DNA from: Clostridium sp.
GTDB taxonomy: Bacteria; Bacillota; Clostridia; Clostridiales; Clostridiaceae
Assembly (NCBI GenBank): GCA_031292145.1
Contig: JARLHR010000170.1
Location: 1 to 64,000 of the forward strand
DNA length: 64,000 bases
Direction of reading: 5' to 3'
Shown here: positions 56,441 to 64,000 of the stretch, one piece after another
Numbering within the stretch: position 1 is the stretch's first letter
Layout of the letters: every line of letters starts with the position of its first letter
Position numbers and translations under genes: made by a program
The notes under the pieces: generated by a model
The model's database searches: none
The model's input: only the letters and a program-made list of their open reading frames with translations
What the model was told of the DNA's origin: nothing

Positions 56441-59071
56441 CTAATCATCACAACTCATAATATCCTCCAATAGTATCTGTAACAACTCATCCTTGTTTCT
56501 TATATCATATTTAATGACCCTATCTGCTTGTTTCATTTTTATATTCTCAAAATATTTTCTAACCAATCGCCCATTTCCAAAATTCTCATCTTTATTTTCA
56601 TATTTAGTTTTAAATATAATTTTTAGTCTTTCTTTTGCATCTTCAGAAAGAACATAACTTTCCTTTATACATAGACCCATAAAAATTTCTGTCAATTCAT
56701 TTGCATTATAATCAGCAAATTCTATTGTAAATTTAACTCTACTCTCCATACCTGGATTTAAATTAAGAAGTTCTTTCATTTCCCTTGTATAACCAGCCAT
56801 TATTACAACAAGCTTATCTCTATTATCTTCCATTTCCTTTATTAATGTTGCTATAGCTTCCTTTCCAAAATCATTTCCGGTGCTTCCATTTAAGCTATAG
56901 GCTTCATCGATAAATAATACTCCACCATAAGCTTCTTTTATTTTACTTAGAGTTTTTGGAGCTGTCTGACCAACATACTCTCCCACTAAATCTGAACGTG
57001 TTACTTCTATAATATGCCCCTTCTTTAATACCCCAATAGCATTTAAAACTTTACCTATAATCCTTGCAACTGTTGTCTTTCCTGTACCTGGATTTCCTGC
57101 AAAAATCATATTTAAAGAAATATCCTCAGAATCTATCCCAATTTCTTTTTTTCTATGCTGAAGCTCTAAAGTGTTTATTATTCCTTTTACAATGTTTTTT
57201 ACTTCATTAAGTCCAACCAAATTATTCAATTCATCTTGTAATTCTTCCATTTTATCACGAGCATTAAATTCAAGATTTACGCCAAAATCTTCTGAAGTAA
57301 GTGTTACTAATTCTTCTTCTGAAACTTCATTATCTCCAATTCTAAAAGCTTTTTCTCTTATGGCTGATTCTAAGATATTCCTTGCCGCTCTTGCATTGGC
57401 AAAGTTTTCATCAACTTTTTCTATTTTTATCTTTTCTAAAAATGCTTTTTCTCCATCTTCATCAAGTTTATAATAATCCTCATTTGCCATACTTTTTGCA
57501 ATTTCAACTAATTCATAATCCTTATAGTCTTCAAATTCAATTTCTAAATTAATTCTGCTTTTAAGTCCAGGATTTAACTTCATTAAGTTTCTCATTTCTC
57601 TTGTATATCCTGCTAAAATGACAATAAATTCATCTCTATTATCTTCCATGGCCTTAATTAAAATTTCTATAGCTTCTGCTCCATAATCATTGCTGCCTTC
57701 GCCTCCTTTAGCTAAAGAATAAGCTTCATCTATAAATAAAATTCCTCCTTTAGCCTTATCTATTGCCTTTTTAGTAAGCTTTGCAGTTTCTCCTATAAAT
57801 CTCCCAACAATTATACTTCTATCAACTTCTATTAATTGACCTTTTTCTAAGATTCCCAAATAAAAAAATATATCTCCAATAAGTCTAGCAACTGTAGTTT
57901 TCCCTGTTCCTGGGTTACCTAAAAAAGCAAAATGATAGCACTGATTAATATTTTTCTCAATTCCTAACACATTTGCTCTATTATTTTCATATTTAATAAG
58001 CTGAACAATTCTTTTGATTTCAGTTTTAACATTATCTAATCCCATTAATGAATCCAGCTTATTTAATGCTTCTTCTAAAGAACTTGCATTTCTCCCATCA
58101 CTATTTTCTACTAATTCTTTACTTCTGTCATTATTTCCTATAATTTCTTTTGATTTAATAACTTTTTCTTTTGACATTTCCTCATTATTTATGTTTTCAC
58201 CATCTTTAGGTTTGTTTAAATCTTCGTTATTTAGCCCCATATCCATAATGTCATCTATAGATGATTTTACTTTACTTTCATTAATTTGAAATTCTTCTTT
58301 TAAAATTCTTTCATCATTAGAATTTTTTCCACTATTGAGCTCTAAATCTTGATTAATTCTAGCTTTACTAAGCATCACTTTTTCATATATTTTAGAAACA
58401 TACTTAGTTGCTTTTTGTGCAATATAAGAATCTGCATTTTCAACAATACTTTTCTTACACTCTTTTAAACATTCAAAATATTCACCGTTTATATATAAAA
58501 ATTTAATTATATCAAAATCAAGCTCATCATCACTACCTAAAGTTCTAGCTTTATTTAGAAAATCTAAAACTTCACTCTCATCTTCACCTTTAGCAATATA
58601 ACATCTACTCAGCAATCTTATTGTTTGAAAATTTTCCTTATCAATATCCACTGCTAATGTTGCAAACTGAAGGGCTTCATCGTAATTATGCCTGCGCAAT
58701 TCTATTTTTCCTAAGGTTATTATGGAATCTAAATTATAATTATCAAGCTCATATGCCTTTTTAGAATAATTATACGCACTTTCAAAATCATTTATTTCAA
58801 AGAAACAGCAGCCTATAAGCCCTAAATATTTATTATTATTTTCATCATAATGTATAGCTGCTTTTAAGCATTCAGTTGCTTTTAAATATTCCTTGCAATT
58901 ATAATAAGTTAATGCCAAAAGATAATGAAGCCCTGGGTGGTTTTCAAAACACTTTATTGCATCAATCAATATAGTTGTAGATTTTGCATATGAACAATTA
59001 TTATTATATTGCTGAATTTCATTTTGAAACTTTTGAAATTGTATTTTATCATGTAAATTAGTAAATTCCAT
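56441..59071 (-). CDS. Tandem AAA+ ATPase with TPR-like N-terminus (CbxX/SpoVK type)
   Basis: 876 residues. Residues 1-230 form TPR-like helical repeats (for example YYNCKEYLKATECLKAAIHY and ESAYNYSKKAYELDNYNLDS). A charged linker follows (about 235-335), then two CbxX/CfqX-type AAA+ domains, each with GNPGTGKTT (385-393 and 659-667) and LFIDEAYSL. The two domains are clearly duplicated. The best-known relatives are SpoVK in spore formation and the Rubisco activase CbbX; here the substrate is unknown. The ATG at 59071 has TTGGGAG upstream; another ATG seven codons earlier lies before that site. Confidence 0.85.
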   Translation of the reverse strand: MEFTNLHDKIQFQKFQNEIQQYNNNCSYAKSTTILIDAIKCFENHPGLHYLLALTYYNCKEYLKATECLKAAIHYDENNNKYLGLIGCCFFEINDFESAYNYSKKAYELDNYNLDSIITLGKIELRRHNYDEALQFATLAVDIDKENFQTIRLLSRCYIAKGEDESEVLDFLNKARTLGSDDELDFDIIKFLYINGEYFECLKECKKSIVENADSYIAQKATKYVSKIYEKVMLSKARINQDLELNSGKNSNDERILKEEFQINESKVKSSIDDIMDMGLNNEDLNKPKDGENINNEEMSKEKVIKSKEIIGNNDRSKELVENSDGRNASSLEEALNKLDSLMGLDNVKTEIKRIVQLIKYENNRANVLGIEKNINQCYHFAFLGNPGTGKTTVARLIGDIFFYLGILEKGQLIEVDRSIIVGRFIGETAKLTKKAIDKAKGGILFIDEAYSLAKGGEGSNDYGAEAIEILIKAMEDNRDEFIVILAGYTREMRNLMKLNPGLKSRINLEIEFEDYKDYELVEIAKSMANEDYYKLDEDGEKAFLEKIKIEKVDENFANARAARNILESAIREKAFRIGDNEVSEEELVTLTSEDFGVNLEFNARDKMEELQDELNNLVGLNEVKNIVKGIINTLELQHRKKEIGIDSEDISLNMIFAGNPGTGKTTVARIIGKVLNAIGVLKKGHIIEVTRSDLVGEYVGQTAPKTLSKIKEAYGGVLFIDEAYSLNGSTGNDFGKEAIATLIKEMEDNRDKLVVIMAGYTREMKELLNLNPGMESRVKFTIEFADYNANELTEIFMGLCIKESYVLSEDAKERLKIIFKTKYENKDENFGNGRLVRKYFENIKMKQADRVIKYDIRNKDELLQILLEDIMSCDD

Positions 59072-59235
59072 ATTCCATTGCTCCCAAAGCATAATTAATT
59101 TATATTATTACATTAAATTCTCTTATTTACAAAATTATATCACAAGTTTATATCTTTTCATATTATAACCTTTACCACATTATCGGGAACAATTATAAGC
59201 ATTTATAATTTAATTATTTCTAATAACAATCAGCT

Positions 59236-59281
59236 TTAGGCACATGAAAGAAAATAACAAGTCCAATTTTAATGTGCCTTA
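59236..59281. repeat. Minimal family T element
   Basis: TTAGGCACATGAAAGAAAAT then AACAAGTCC with only the outer part of the right end (AATGTGCCTTA). The inner right arm is deleted. Confidence 0.6.
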
Positions 59282-59636
59282 TACACAAAAAAAACATAAA
59301 AATTGTTTTCTTATAACCATAAATAAAACTCAGTTTATTTCGATTATTAAAACACTTTTATGTTTTGATTCTCTTTGATTTAAGATAATGCTGATTTTTA
59401 TTTATCATTAGAAATATTGTAACCTGAGGGGATACATTAAATTTAAATTATTATTCCATGTAATAAAAGCCCTTTTAAATCAACATTATCCATGTCATAA
59501 CTGCTATATATTGAACCCTTAGCAATTATAAAAATTCATTTTATATTAAATCTCTCTCTGTTTAATATTATAACCCTATAAAAATAAAATGTATATTATA
59601 CAAAAGTATACTATTTCATAAATTGTGCTATAAAAA
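59282..59636. other. AT-rich gene-free stretch with one cruciform
   Basis: AAAACATAAAAATTGTTTT (from about 59291) pairs with AAAACACTTTTATGTTTT (to about 59366), with an inner AAATAAAAC/GTTTATTT stem. Beyond that no gene, RNA or repeat is recognisable. It is part of a 940 bp gap between the AAA+ gene and the phosphatase gene. Confidence 0.4.
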
Positions 59637-59670
59637 ATACCATATTATTTTAGAGTAAATAATATGGTAT
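59637..59670 (-). terminator. Perfect hairpin, probable terminator
   Basis: ATACCATATTATTT and AAATAATATGGTAT form a perfect 14 bp stem with a 6-base loop; leftward it runs into TTTTTTA. It would end transcripts coming from the phosphatase gene or the weak frame at 59735. Confidence 0.65.
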
Positions 59671-59734
59671 CAAAATTCATTACTTTATTCTATTTTTTAC
59701 TCAAGCAATTAATTGACATTATGATTTGGAGCAT

Positions 59735-59932
59735 TTATAACATAATTATAACTATATCTGCATTATCTACAATAACAATAGTATTCATAGCAGCTCTTTC
59801 AAATTTTACATCATTTGCAACCTTCACAATATAATTTCTATTAATTACTCTCTTATCCTTCGTTACCTCTAATTTCCAACTTATCTTTTGTATACTATAA
59901 TATATTCTTGATACTACATAACTGTTCCTCAA
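59735..59932 (-). CDS. Doubtful 65-codon frame, perhaps a gene remnant
   Basis: It starts with TTG and has no ribosome site. The translation (SWKLEVTKDKRVINRNYIVK in the middle) has a believable residue mix and a terminator 65 bp after its stop, so it may be the tail of a lost gene. Not recognised. Confidence 0.25.
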   Translation of the reverse strand: MRNSYVVSRIYYSIQKISWKLEVTKDKRVINRNYIVKVANDVKFERAAMNTIVIVDNADIVIIML

Positions 59933-60010
59933 TAAAAATAATTTTTTAAAATATTTTCAGATAATTTATCTAGCTTTATTAAAAAGCCTCCATGCATAGA
60001 AACTTTTCCT

Positions 60011-60640
60011 TTATACAGTTTTCACCTCATATTCTAAATGATTAGTATCATTTAATCCAATCAATGCTGGCATTAAATCATCATTAAACGTAACCGTATT
60101 AATACATGTATTTCCAAGTGCAATCTTATGGTACATTGTCATATCCCATTCAAATATCCCAATAAGAGCAGCTTTAATAATTCCTCCATGAGCAACAATT
60201 GCAATCTTTTTCCCCTTATGTTTAGTTACCATATCTAATACACATTTAGTTGCTCTATTCACTGCGTTATGGATACTTGAATCGCCTCCACAAATATAAC
60301 TTTCTTTCTTATCAGTTGTCCAAGAATTAAAGATTTCGGGATATTTTTCTCTTATTTCATGAACAGTTAAACCTTCCCACTCACCAAAATTAATTTCCCT
60401 TATTTCAGGAGCGATAACAACTTCCTTATTAGTATTTTGTGTTATTATCTTAGCTGTTTCAAACGCCCTGCTAAGAGGACTTGTATATATATAATCAAAT
60501 TCTCCTTTAAGTCTGTCTTTTAATAACTTAGCTTGCTTCCCCCCCTCTTTAGACAAATTTATATCTGTACACCCTTGAAATTTCCCCAACGTGTTCCATT
60601 CTGTTTCTCCATGCCTTATAAGTAATACTACAGTTTTCAT
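60011..60640 (-). CDS. Histidine phosphatase family protein
   Basis: 209-residue phosphatase of the phosphoglycerate-mutase-like (CobC/PhoE) branch. Catalytic motif LIRHGETEWN with phospho-accepting H10, the acidic EIREINFGEWEG (about 80-91), and the second His in AIVAHGGII (about 152). Probably a broad-specificity or metabolite phosphatase. It stands alone. An interrupted fragment of a related gene lies at 33387-33640. Confidence 0.9.
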   Translation of the reverse strand: MKTVVLLIRHGETEWNTLGKFQGCTDINLSKEGGKQAKLLKDRLKGEFDYIYTSPLSRAFETAKIITQNTNKEVVIAPEIREINFGEWEGLTVHEIREKYPEIFNSWTTDKKESYICGGDSSIHNAVNRATKCVLDMVTKHKGKKIAIVAHGGIIKAALIGIFEWDMTMYHKIALGNTCINTVTFNDDLMPALIGLNDTNHLEYEVKTV

Positions 60641-60655
60641 GTGTTCCCTCTTTCT

Positions 60656-60716
60656 TTAGGCACAATAAAAAATAATAGGCCAGTATGCTTGCCTATTATT
60701 TTTTTCATGTGTCTTA
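60656..60716. repeat. Family T inverted-repeat element (terminator-like)
   Basis: TTAGGCACAATAAAAAATAA then TAGGC pairs with GCCTATTATTTTTTTCATGT then GTCTTA across a short loop. The right end supplies the TAA stop of the leftward gene at 60714. The stem-plus-T-tract makes a good terminator for that gene. Confidence 0.65.
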
Positions 60717-61721
60717 CATTGATATATTATTAAATAAATCTACACTATACTTTTGTATATCTAATAGGTTTTCCATATTATATTTTTCTTTGATTCCTTT
60801 AAAATACTCAGAAATTAAATTTTTTTCTATTATTGCACTATAATCATTATCTTCGAAGTCATTTTTATTAATTATACTTGTTCTAGTTAACATCCATGGT
60901 GCTTCATTTTGAGTCATTTGTCGTAATATTTTTTCACTATAACAGCCATAAAATTTTATTATACTCTCAACAACGTTTCTTTCTACATTATCTAATTTTA
61001 ATTTATTATTAGCTAATATACCTTTATTTGCGTCTTCATACCCAAATCTTTCATATCTTTCTAATACACTTCTATAAATAGGCCCACTTATAAAAGCTTC
61101 ACAATCTTCTTCAAAAAGAAATTTATTGGTAAAAACGTAATAAAAAGATTGTATATAATATAATAATTTATGAAGAGTAAATTGTGTAAAATCTTCACAC
61201 CTAATTAATAGATATTTAATTACAGCATCAATTTTTTCCTCCGTATTATCTTTATTTAAAATCTCTTTAACTGCTTGTCTGCTTTTATTATAATCAACAG
61301 GACTTATTCTTTCTTTATTGCTTTGTAATAAAATCAAATAATAATTTGGATTTGAATATATTTTTTCAAGAATATCATTATGTGAATCTTCAACCATATC
61401 TCCATCTAAGTATCTACTAATGGTTTCACTTTTCCATCCTAACAATAAGGATAGTGCGTAGTCATTAATGCAATATTTAATTATGATACGATGCACTTCT
61501 ATAACGCTTATTATCTTATGCTTTTTTTTATATTCTTCGTATAATTTTTTTAAATTATAATCACATACATCAGATACAAAAATTATATTTTCACATTTAT
61601 TGCAAATAGCTTCTCTCGCTCTATAATTCAATTCTTCATCATTTAATATTGATATTTTATTTATTTTATGTACTTTGTATTCATTTTCTTTCATACAATA
61701 TTCACAGAAAGATTGCTGCAT
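60714..61721 (-). CDS. Panacea/SocA-type antitoxin-like protein with zinc finger and HTH
   Basis: 335 residues in three parts. A YgiT/MqsA-like zinc finger with C6, C9, C40 and C43; a Cro-like helix-turn-helix (ALSLLLGWKSETISRYLDGD, about 93-112); and a C-terminal Panacea (DUF4065/SocA) domain (about 170-300) with TLHKLLYYIQSFYYVF, EAFISGPIYRSVLERYERFG and the NEAPW motif. Panacea proteins neutralise varied toxins or act as proteolytic adaptors. The candidate partner is the gene upstream, from which it is separated by a 160 bp family T element. GGAGG precedes the ATG. Confidence 0.82.
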   Translation of the reverse strand: MQQSFCEYCMKENEYKVHKINKISILNDEELNYRAREAICNKCENIIFVSDVCDYNLKKLYEEYKKKHKIISVIEVHRIIIKYCINDYALSLLLGWKSETISRYLDGDMVEDSHNDILEKIYSNPNYYLILLQSNKERISPVDYNKSRQAVKEILNKDNTEEKIDAVIKYLLIRCEDFTQFTLHKLLYYIQSFYYVFTNKFLFEEDCEAFISGPIYRSVLERYERFGYEDANKGILANNKLKLDNVERNVVESIIKFYGCYSEKILRQMTQNEAPWMLTRTSIINKNDFEDNDYSAIIEKNLISEYFKGIKEKYNMENLLDIQKYSVDLFNNISM

Positions 61722-61761
61722 GAAATTCCCCCTCCTTTAACTTGAAGCTAATTACTGCTAT

Positions 61762-61923
61762 TTAGGGATCTTCAAAAAAATAACTATTCAGATTCTGGTC
61801 TATTTTGTGCTATGCTTCATCACCACAACCCTTACATAGCTCGCTATGCGCGGGTTATGGTTCTTCGCCTAGCGCAAAATATCCTAAGAACCTTTGACTT
61901 GTTATTTTCTTTCAGATTCCTTA
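61762..61923. repeat. Family T element with a palindromic GC-rich core
   Basis: Ends TTAGGGATCTTCAAAAAAAT and the complement of TTAAGGAATCTGAAAGAAAA. The core (about 61798-61884) is a large hairpin unlike other T cores: TTTTGTGCT/AGCGCAAAA, then AACCC/GGGTT, then CATAGC/GCTATG at the tip. It lies between the Panacea gene and its candidate partner, and the right end encodes the partner's last six codons (KESERK) and stop. Confidence 0.65.
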
Positions 61924-62318
61924 AAAACATATGTAATTGGCTTATTTCTTTTATGTAATGAGACCAATATTCTATATTCTCCACAATCGTTGCATATTAT
62001 ATTGAATTTCATATAAATATCAAGTAATTCCATCTTATCTTCAATATTATATAGTTCCTTTTGCACACAAAACACATAAAGATTATTTTGCTCTACTCCA
62101 TCTTTCATATTTTGTAATCCATAACAAAAATCCTTATAATCTAAACTATATAAAATGTTTATACGTTTTTTTTCATTTATATTATATTCCTCAATAAATT
62201 GAATGTTTTCTAATTTGTTTTCCTCTAAAGAAACTGTAAATTTATTTTCCCGAACACAATCTTTAATAATTTCTACCAAATTCTTAATTTGTTCCTCGCT
62301 ATAATCCTTTAATAACAC
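61902..62318 (-). CDS. Unknown protein, candidate partner of the Panacea gene
   Basis: 138 residues, not recognised. Mixed alpha/beta, acidic N-terminal helix (LKDYSEEQIKNLVEIIKDCV), no membrane segment, and a C-terminal NIICNDCGEYRILVSLHKRN then KPITYVF. Its place just upstream of a Panacea gene suggests a toxin role, by the usual two-gene layout, but no toxin fold is evident. The start is uncertain: GTG at 62318 follows GAGGTGGTGGAG; an in-frame ATG 19 codons upstream has no ribosome site. The final residues are encoded by a family T repeat end. Confidence 0.5.
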   Translation of the reverse strand: MLLKDYSEEQIKNLVEIIKDCVRENKFTVSLEENKLENIQFIEEYNINEKKRINILYSLDYKDFCYGLQNMKDGVEQNNLYVFCVQKELYNIEDKMELLDIYMKFNIICNDCGEYRILVSLHKRNKPITYVFKESERK

Positions 62319-62406
62319 TATCTCCACCACCTCGCATACAAAATGCGTTACAATAATATAACAAAAGGTTATCATTTTAAACTATTTGTGTCAATAAAGG
62401 CCAATA

Positions 62407-62715
62407 TATAGATACCCTATGCAGTAATTAGACTTATGTGGTGATTTACCGAAATCAGAAATATTTTTGTTTCGCAGGACTATGAAAATGTCGCTGAGGG
62501 TTCTAAGTAGCAGGTTGTGCCCACTTTAGCATGATCCCACTTTTAGCGGGACAAGCTAAAGTGGAACAACCTTCTACTAAGAACCCTTAACAGCTCATTT
62601 TCAAATGTCTGCTGCACAAAAATATTTCTAATTTCTGGTATAAGTATTCATCCATAATCTCGCAATTATGTGTAGATGTTTATTAATAAATCTATTTCTT
62701 AAATTGGATATCTAT
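62407..62715 (+). repeat. Family P palindromic element, copy 8
   Basis: Left end TATAGATACCC, right end TTAAATTGGATATCTAT, giving terminal inverted repeats. Outer stem AGAAATATTTTTGT (62457-62470) with ACAAAAATATTTCT (62616-62629); then GGACTATGAAAATG against CATTTTCAAATGTC; AGGGTTCT.AGTAG.AGGTTGT with its counterpart; inner CCACTTTAGC.TG/CA.GCTAAAGTGG. ACCGAAA on the left, pointing right. This is the only copy without a same-direction gene end at its left: it lies upstream of the gene at 61902, with the thioester gene's 3' end at the other side. Confidence 0.75.
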
Positions 62716-62777
62716 GCAGGATTCCATATTAATAGTTCAATATATGCATTAGTAACAGTTAAAAATTCCAATTGTGT

Positions 62778-63383
62778 TTATCCCTCTTGAGGTGGAAATT
62801 CTTTTTGCTTTGACTCTGCTTTTTGTTCTGCTGATAAATCGTCTAAAAGAACTGTAATTATTTCTTGAATAGATTCATCATTAGTCTTATATGCTTTAGT
62901 TCTTATCTTATTTGCGTATTTTCCACTCATTCCATCATTATAAATGTTCCTTATGGCATCTAAAATTTTAGGATTACTACCTTTAAATTTGTTTACATCA
63001 TAACCTTGCATAGCGCTCCATATTGCTATTTGAGTGGCGAAATAAGCTTCATCTTCATTATCTAAATTTAATGCTCTAAAAGATCTATTTGGATATCCAG
63101 CAGCGACAACATTTTCAATATTTTTACTAAGGTTTCCGATTGAAGAAAATACCTGTCCAGAAGGATATTTTTTAGTTATCTCCAAGCAATAAATGACATT
63201 ATCACTGCCTTGTATCCTCAATCTACTAACATTAAAGTCATAACCGTCATATTGAACTTTATCTATAGGTTTTTTATCTGTTATAACTTTAAAATCTGGT
63301 ATATCAGCACCTACCATACTACCAATAAGCATAATAAAAATTATAAAATAACATATTACTTTTGAAAATTTTTTAAATTTCAT
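62778..63383 (-). CDS. Secreted thioester-domain (TQxA) protein, short
   Basis: 201 residues with a signal peptide (hydrophobic about 8-25). The thioester domain has the reactive pair C66 (NVIYCLEITKKYPSG) and Q118 (FATQIAIWSAMQG), which in Gram-positive adhesins form an internal Cys-Gln thioester that binds host or surface amines covalently. Such domains normally sit at the tip of long LPxTG-anchored fibres. Here the protein ends right after the domain, with no repeats and no sorting signal, so it is a free secreted domain or a shortened adhesin. GGAGG lies before the ATG. Confidence 0.78.
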   Translation of the reverse strand: MKFKKFSKVICYFIIFIMLIGSMVGADIPDFKVITDKKPIDKVQYDGYDFNVSRLRIQGSDNVIYCLEITKKYPSGQVFSSIGNLSKNIENVVAAGYPNRSFRALNLDNEDEAYFATQIAIWSAMQGYDVNKFKGSNPKILDAIRNIYNDGMSGKYANKIRTKAYKTNDESIQEIITVLLDDLSAEQKAESKQKEFPPQEG

Positions 63384-63495
63384 TCTTTTTCCTCCTAATT
63401 ATTATCTTTAAGTGTAGTTTTTGTTTTAATTATCTTATATATTCATAAGTTGAATAAAAATAAAAATTTCTTCCTATGTTTATTGAGGCATATTC

Positions 63496-63526
63496 AAAAA
63501 AAACCATCTACAATATTTGTAGATGG
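63496..63526 (-). terminator. Terminator of the uracil permease gene
   Basis: CCATCTACA and TGTAGATGG form a 9 bp stem with a 5-base loop; read leftward it runs into TTTTTTTT. A family T-like end (GAGGCATATTC) adjoins it. Confidence 0.9.
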
Positions 63527-63540
63527 GGAAATTATATACT

Positions 63541-64000
63541 TTATTCTTTTTCATTCATTATTCCAAGTTTATCAAATATCATGAAACTTATACTTAATAC
63601 CATAGCCACTAATGTAGCCAAACCCATTCCTGTTATTTCTGTGCTTCCTAAAGTTAATTTTATTCCACTTAACCCCACTATAAATATTACTGAGGTAAGT
63701 ATTAAGTTTCTTGATTTTGAAAAATCAACTTTTCCTTCTATAAAAGTTCTAAGACCTGATGTAGCTATTGTTCCAAACAATAATATGCTAACTCCCCCTA
63801 TAACCGGTGTAGGAATTGTGCTAATAAGTGCTGACATCTTGCCTGAAAAACCTAAAATTATTGAGAATATACCAGCTCCACAAATTACATATACACTATA
63901 TACCTTAGTTAATGCTAGAACTCCTATATTTTCACCATAAGTTGTTGTTGGTACAGAACCAAGCATTCCTGAAATTATTGTAGATAATCCATCTCCTAAC
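63541..64000 (-). CDS. uraA: Uracil/xanthine permease, C-terminal part (runs off the window)
   Basis: 153 codons of an NCS2-family nucleobase:H+ symporter, continuing beyond the right edge. The stretch LGDGLSTIISGMLGSVPTTT leads into YGENIGVLALTKVYS, a hallmark of UraA/PyrP, and four to five membrane helices follow. The N-terminal half with the substrate-binding glutamate region is outside the window. No pyr gene is visible nearby. Confidence 0.9.
   Translation of the reverse strand, partial: LGDGLSTIISGMLGSVPTTTYGENIGVLALTKVYSVYVICGAGIFSIILGFSGKMSALISTIPTPVIGGVSILLFGTIATSGLRTFIEGKVDFSKSRNLILTSVIFIVGLSGIKLTLGSTEITGMGLATLVAMVLSISFMIFDKLGIMNEKE

Noticed and set aside
59093-60010. A hidden small RNA or gene in the 900 bp gap
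   Set aside because: Beyond hairpins, a minimal T repeat and one weak frame, nothing with conserved motifs or good translation signals was found.
10790-62715. Family P hairpins as integron attC sites, tRNA-like elements or a CRISPR-type array
   Set aside because: The paired arms with fixed mismatches recall attC sites, but there is no integrase, no RYYYAAC/GTTRRRY core and no cassette array. Copies are scattered over 50 kb, not regularly spaced, and no cloverleaf or anticodon loop can be drawn.

Overview
This is a low-GC window from a spore-forming Clostridium. The best inference is a saccharolytic, solvent-forming species close to C. beijerinckii, C. butyricum or C. saccharoperbutylacetonicum. 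The grounds are AT-rich codon use, strong GGAGG ribosome sites, a GerW spore protein, an NfnAB ferredoxin:NADP transhydrogenase, and an iron alcohol dehydrogenase under a sigma-54 activator. No rRNA, tRNA, CRISPR array, phage module or complete insertion sequence was seen. Both edge genes are incomplete or uncertain: an FAD oxidoreductase on the left and a uracil permease on the right.

Layout. 1-2.4 kb: a redox operon (two mini BFD ferredoxins, a PyrK-like reductase, an FAD oxidoreductase). 2.7-10.6 kb: cell-wall, chromosome and spore housekeeping (two D-Ala-D-Ala carboxypeptidases, DUF2953, gerW, scpA/scpB, ywbE, topB). 11-17.3 kb: small membrane or unknown proteins, glyA, a split ThrE exporter and a DUF4489 protein. 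17.5-21.7 kb: an arsR-MATE-gshAB operon with a palindromic operator. 22-27 kb: a GNAT, a broken small gene, a DUF4367 protein and a two-component system. 27-36 kb: a chemoreceptor, tldD/pmbA, SDR, remnants, a TIM-barrel protein, a GNAT and a methyltransferase. 36.8-42.8 kb: galU plus a lipid-linked sugar transfer operon (one GT2, two GT-C enzymes). 43-48 kb: an orphan amino-acid binding lipoprotein, a CPBP protease and a second chemoreceptor. 48.5-54.6 kb: nfnBA, alcohol dehydrogenase and its sigma-54 activator. 54.8-59 kb: a membrane MutS-like ATPase and a tandem AAA+ protein. 60-64 kb: a histidine phosphatase, a Panacea/SocA antitoxin-like gene with a candidate partner, a thioester-domain surface protein, and the permease.

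The most unusual content lies between the genes. Two families of structured repeats recur. Family P (about 200-310 bp; eight near-complete copies, one internally deleted, one fragment) forms very long nested hairpins. The stem sequences differ completely between copies but stay complementary, while short unpaired signatures are conserved. All but one copy sit in the same orientation right after the 3' end of a gene, and three convergent gene pairs each hold two copies facing each other. Family T (45-210 bp) has ends like TTAGGCACATGAAA followed by AATAACAAGTCC. It carries interchangeable cores, including a conserved structured core of about 100 nt present twice. Repeat ends supply the stop codons of several genes. 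These families are the best candidate for an undescribed system: either 3'-UTR structured RNAs or small mobile elements that target gene ends.
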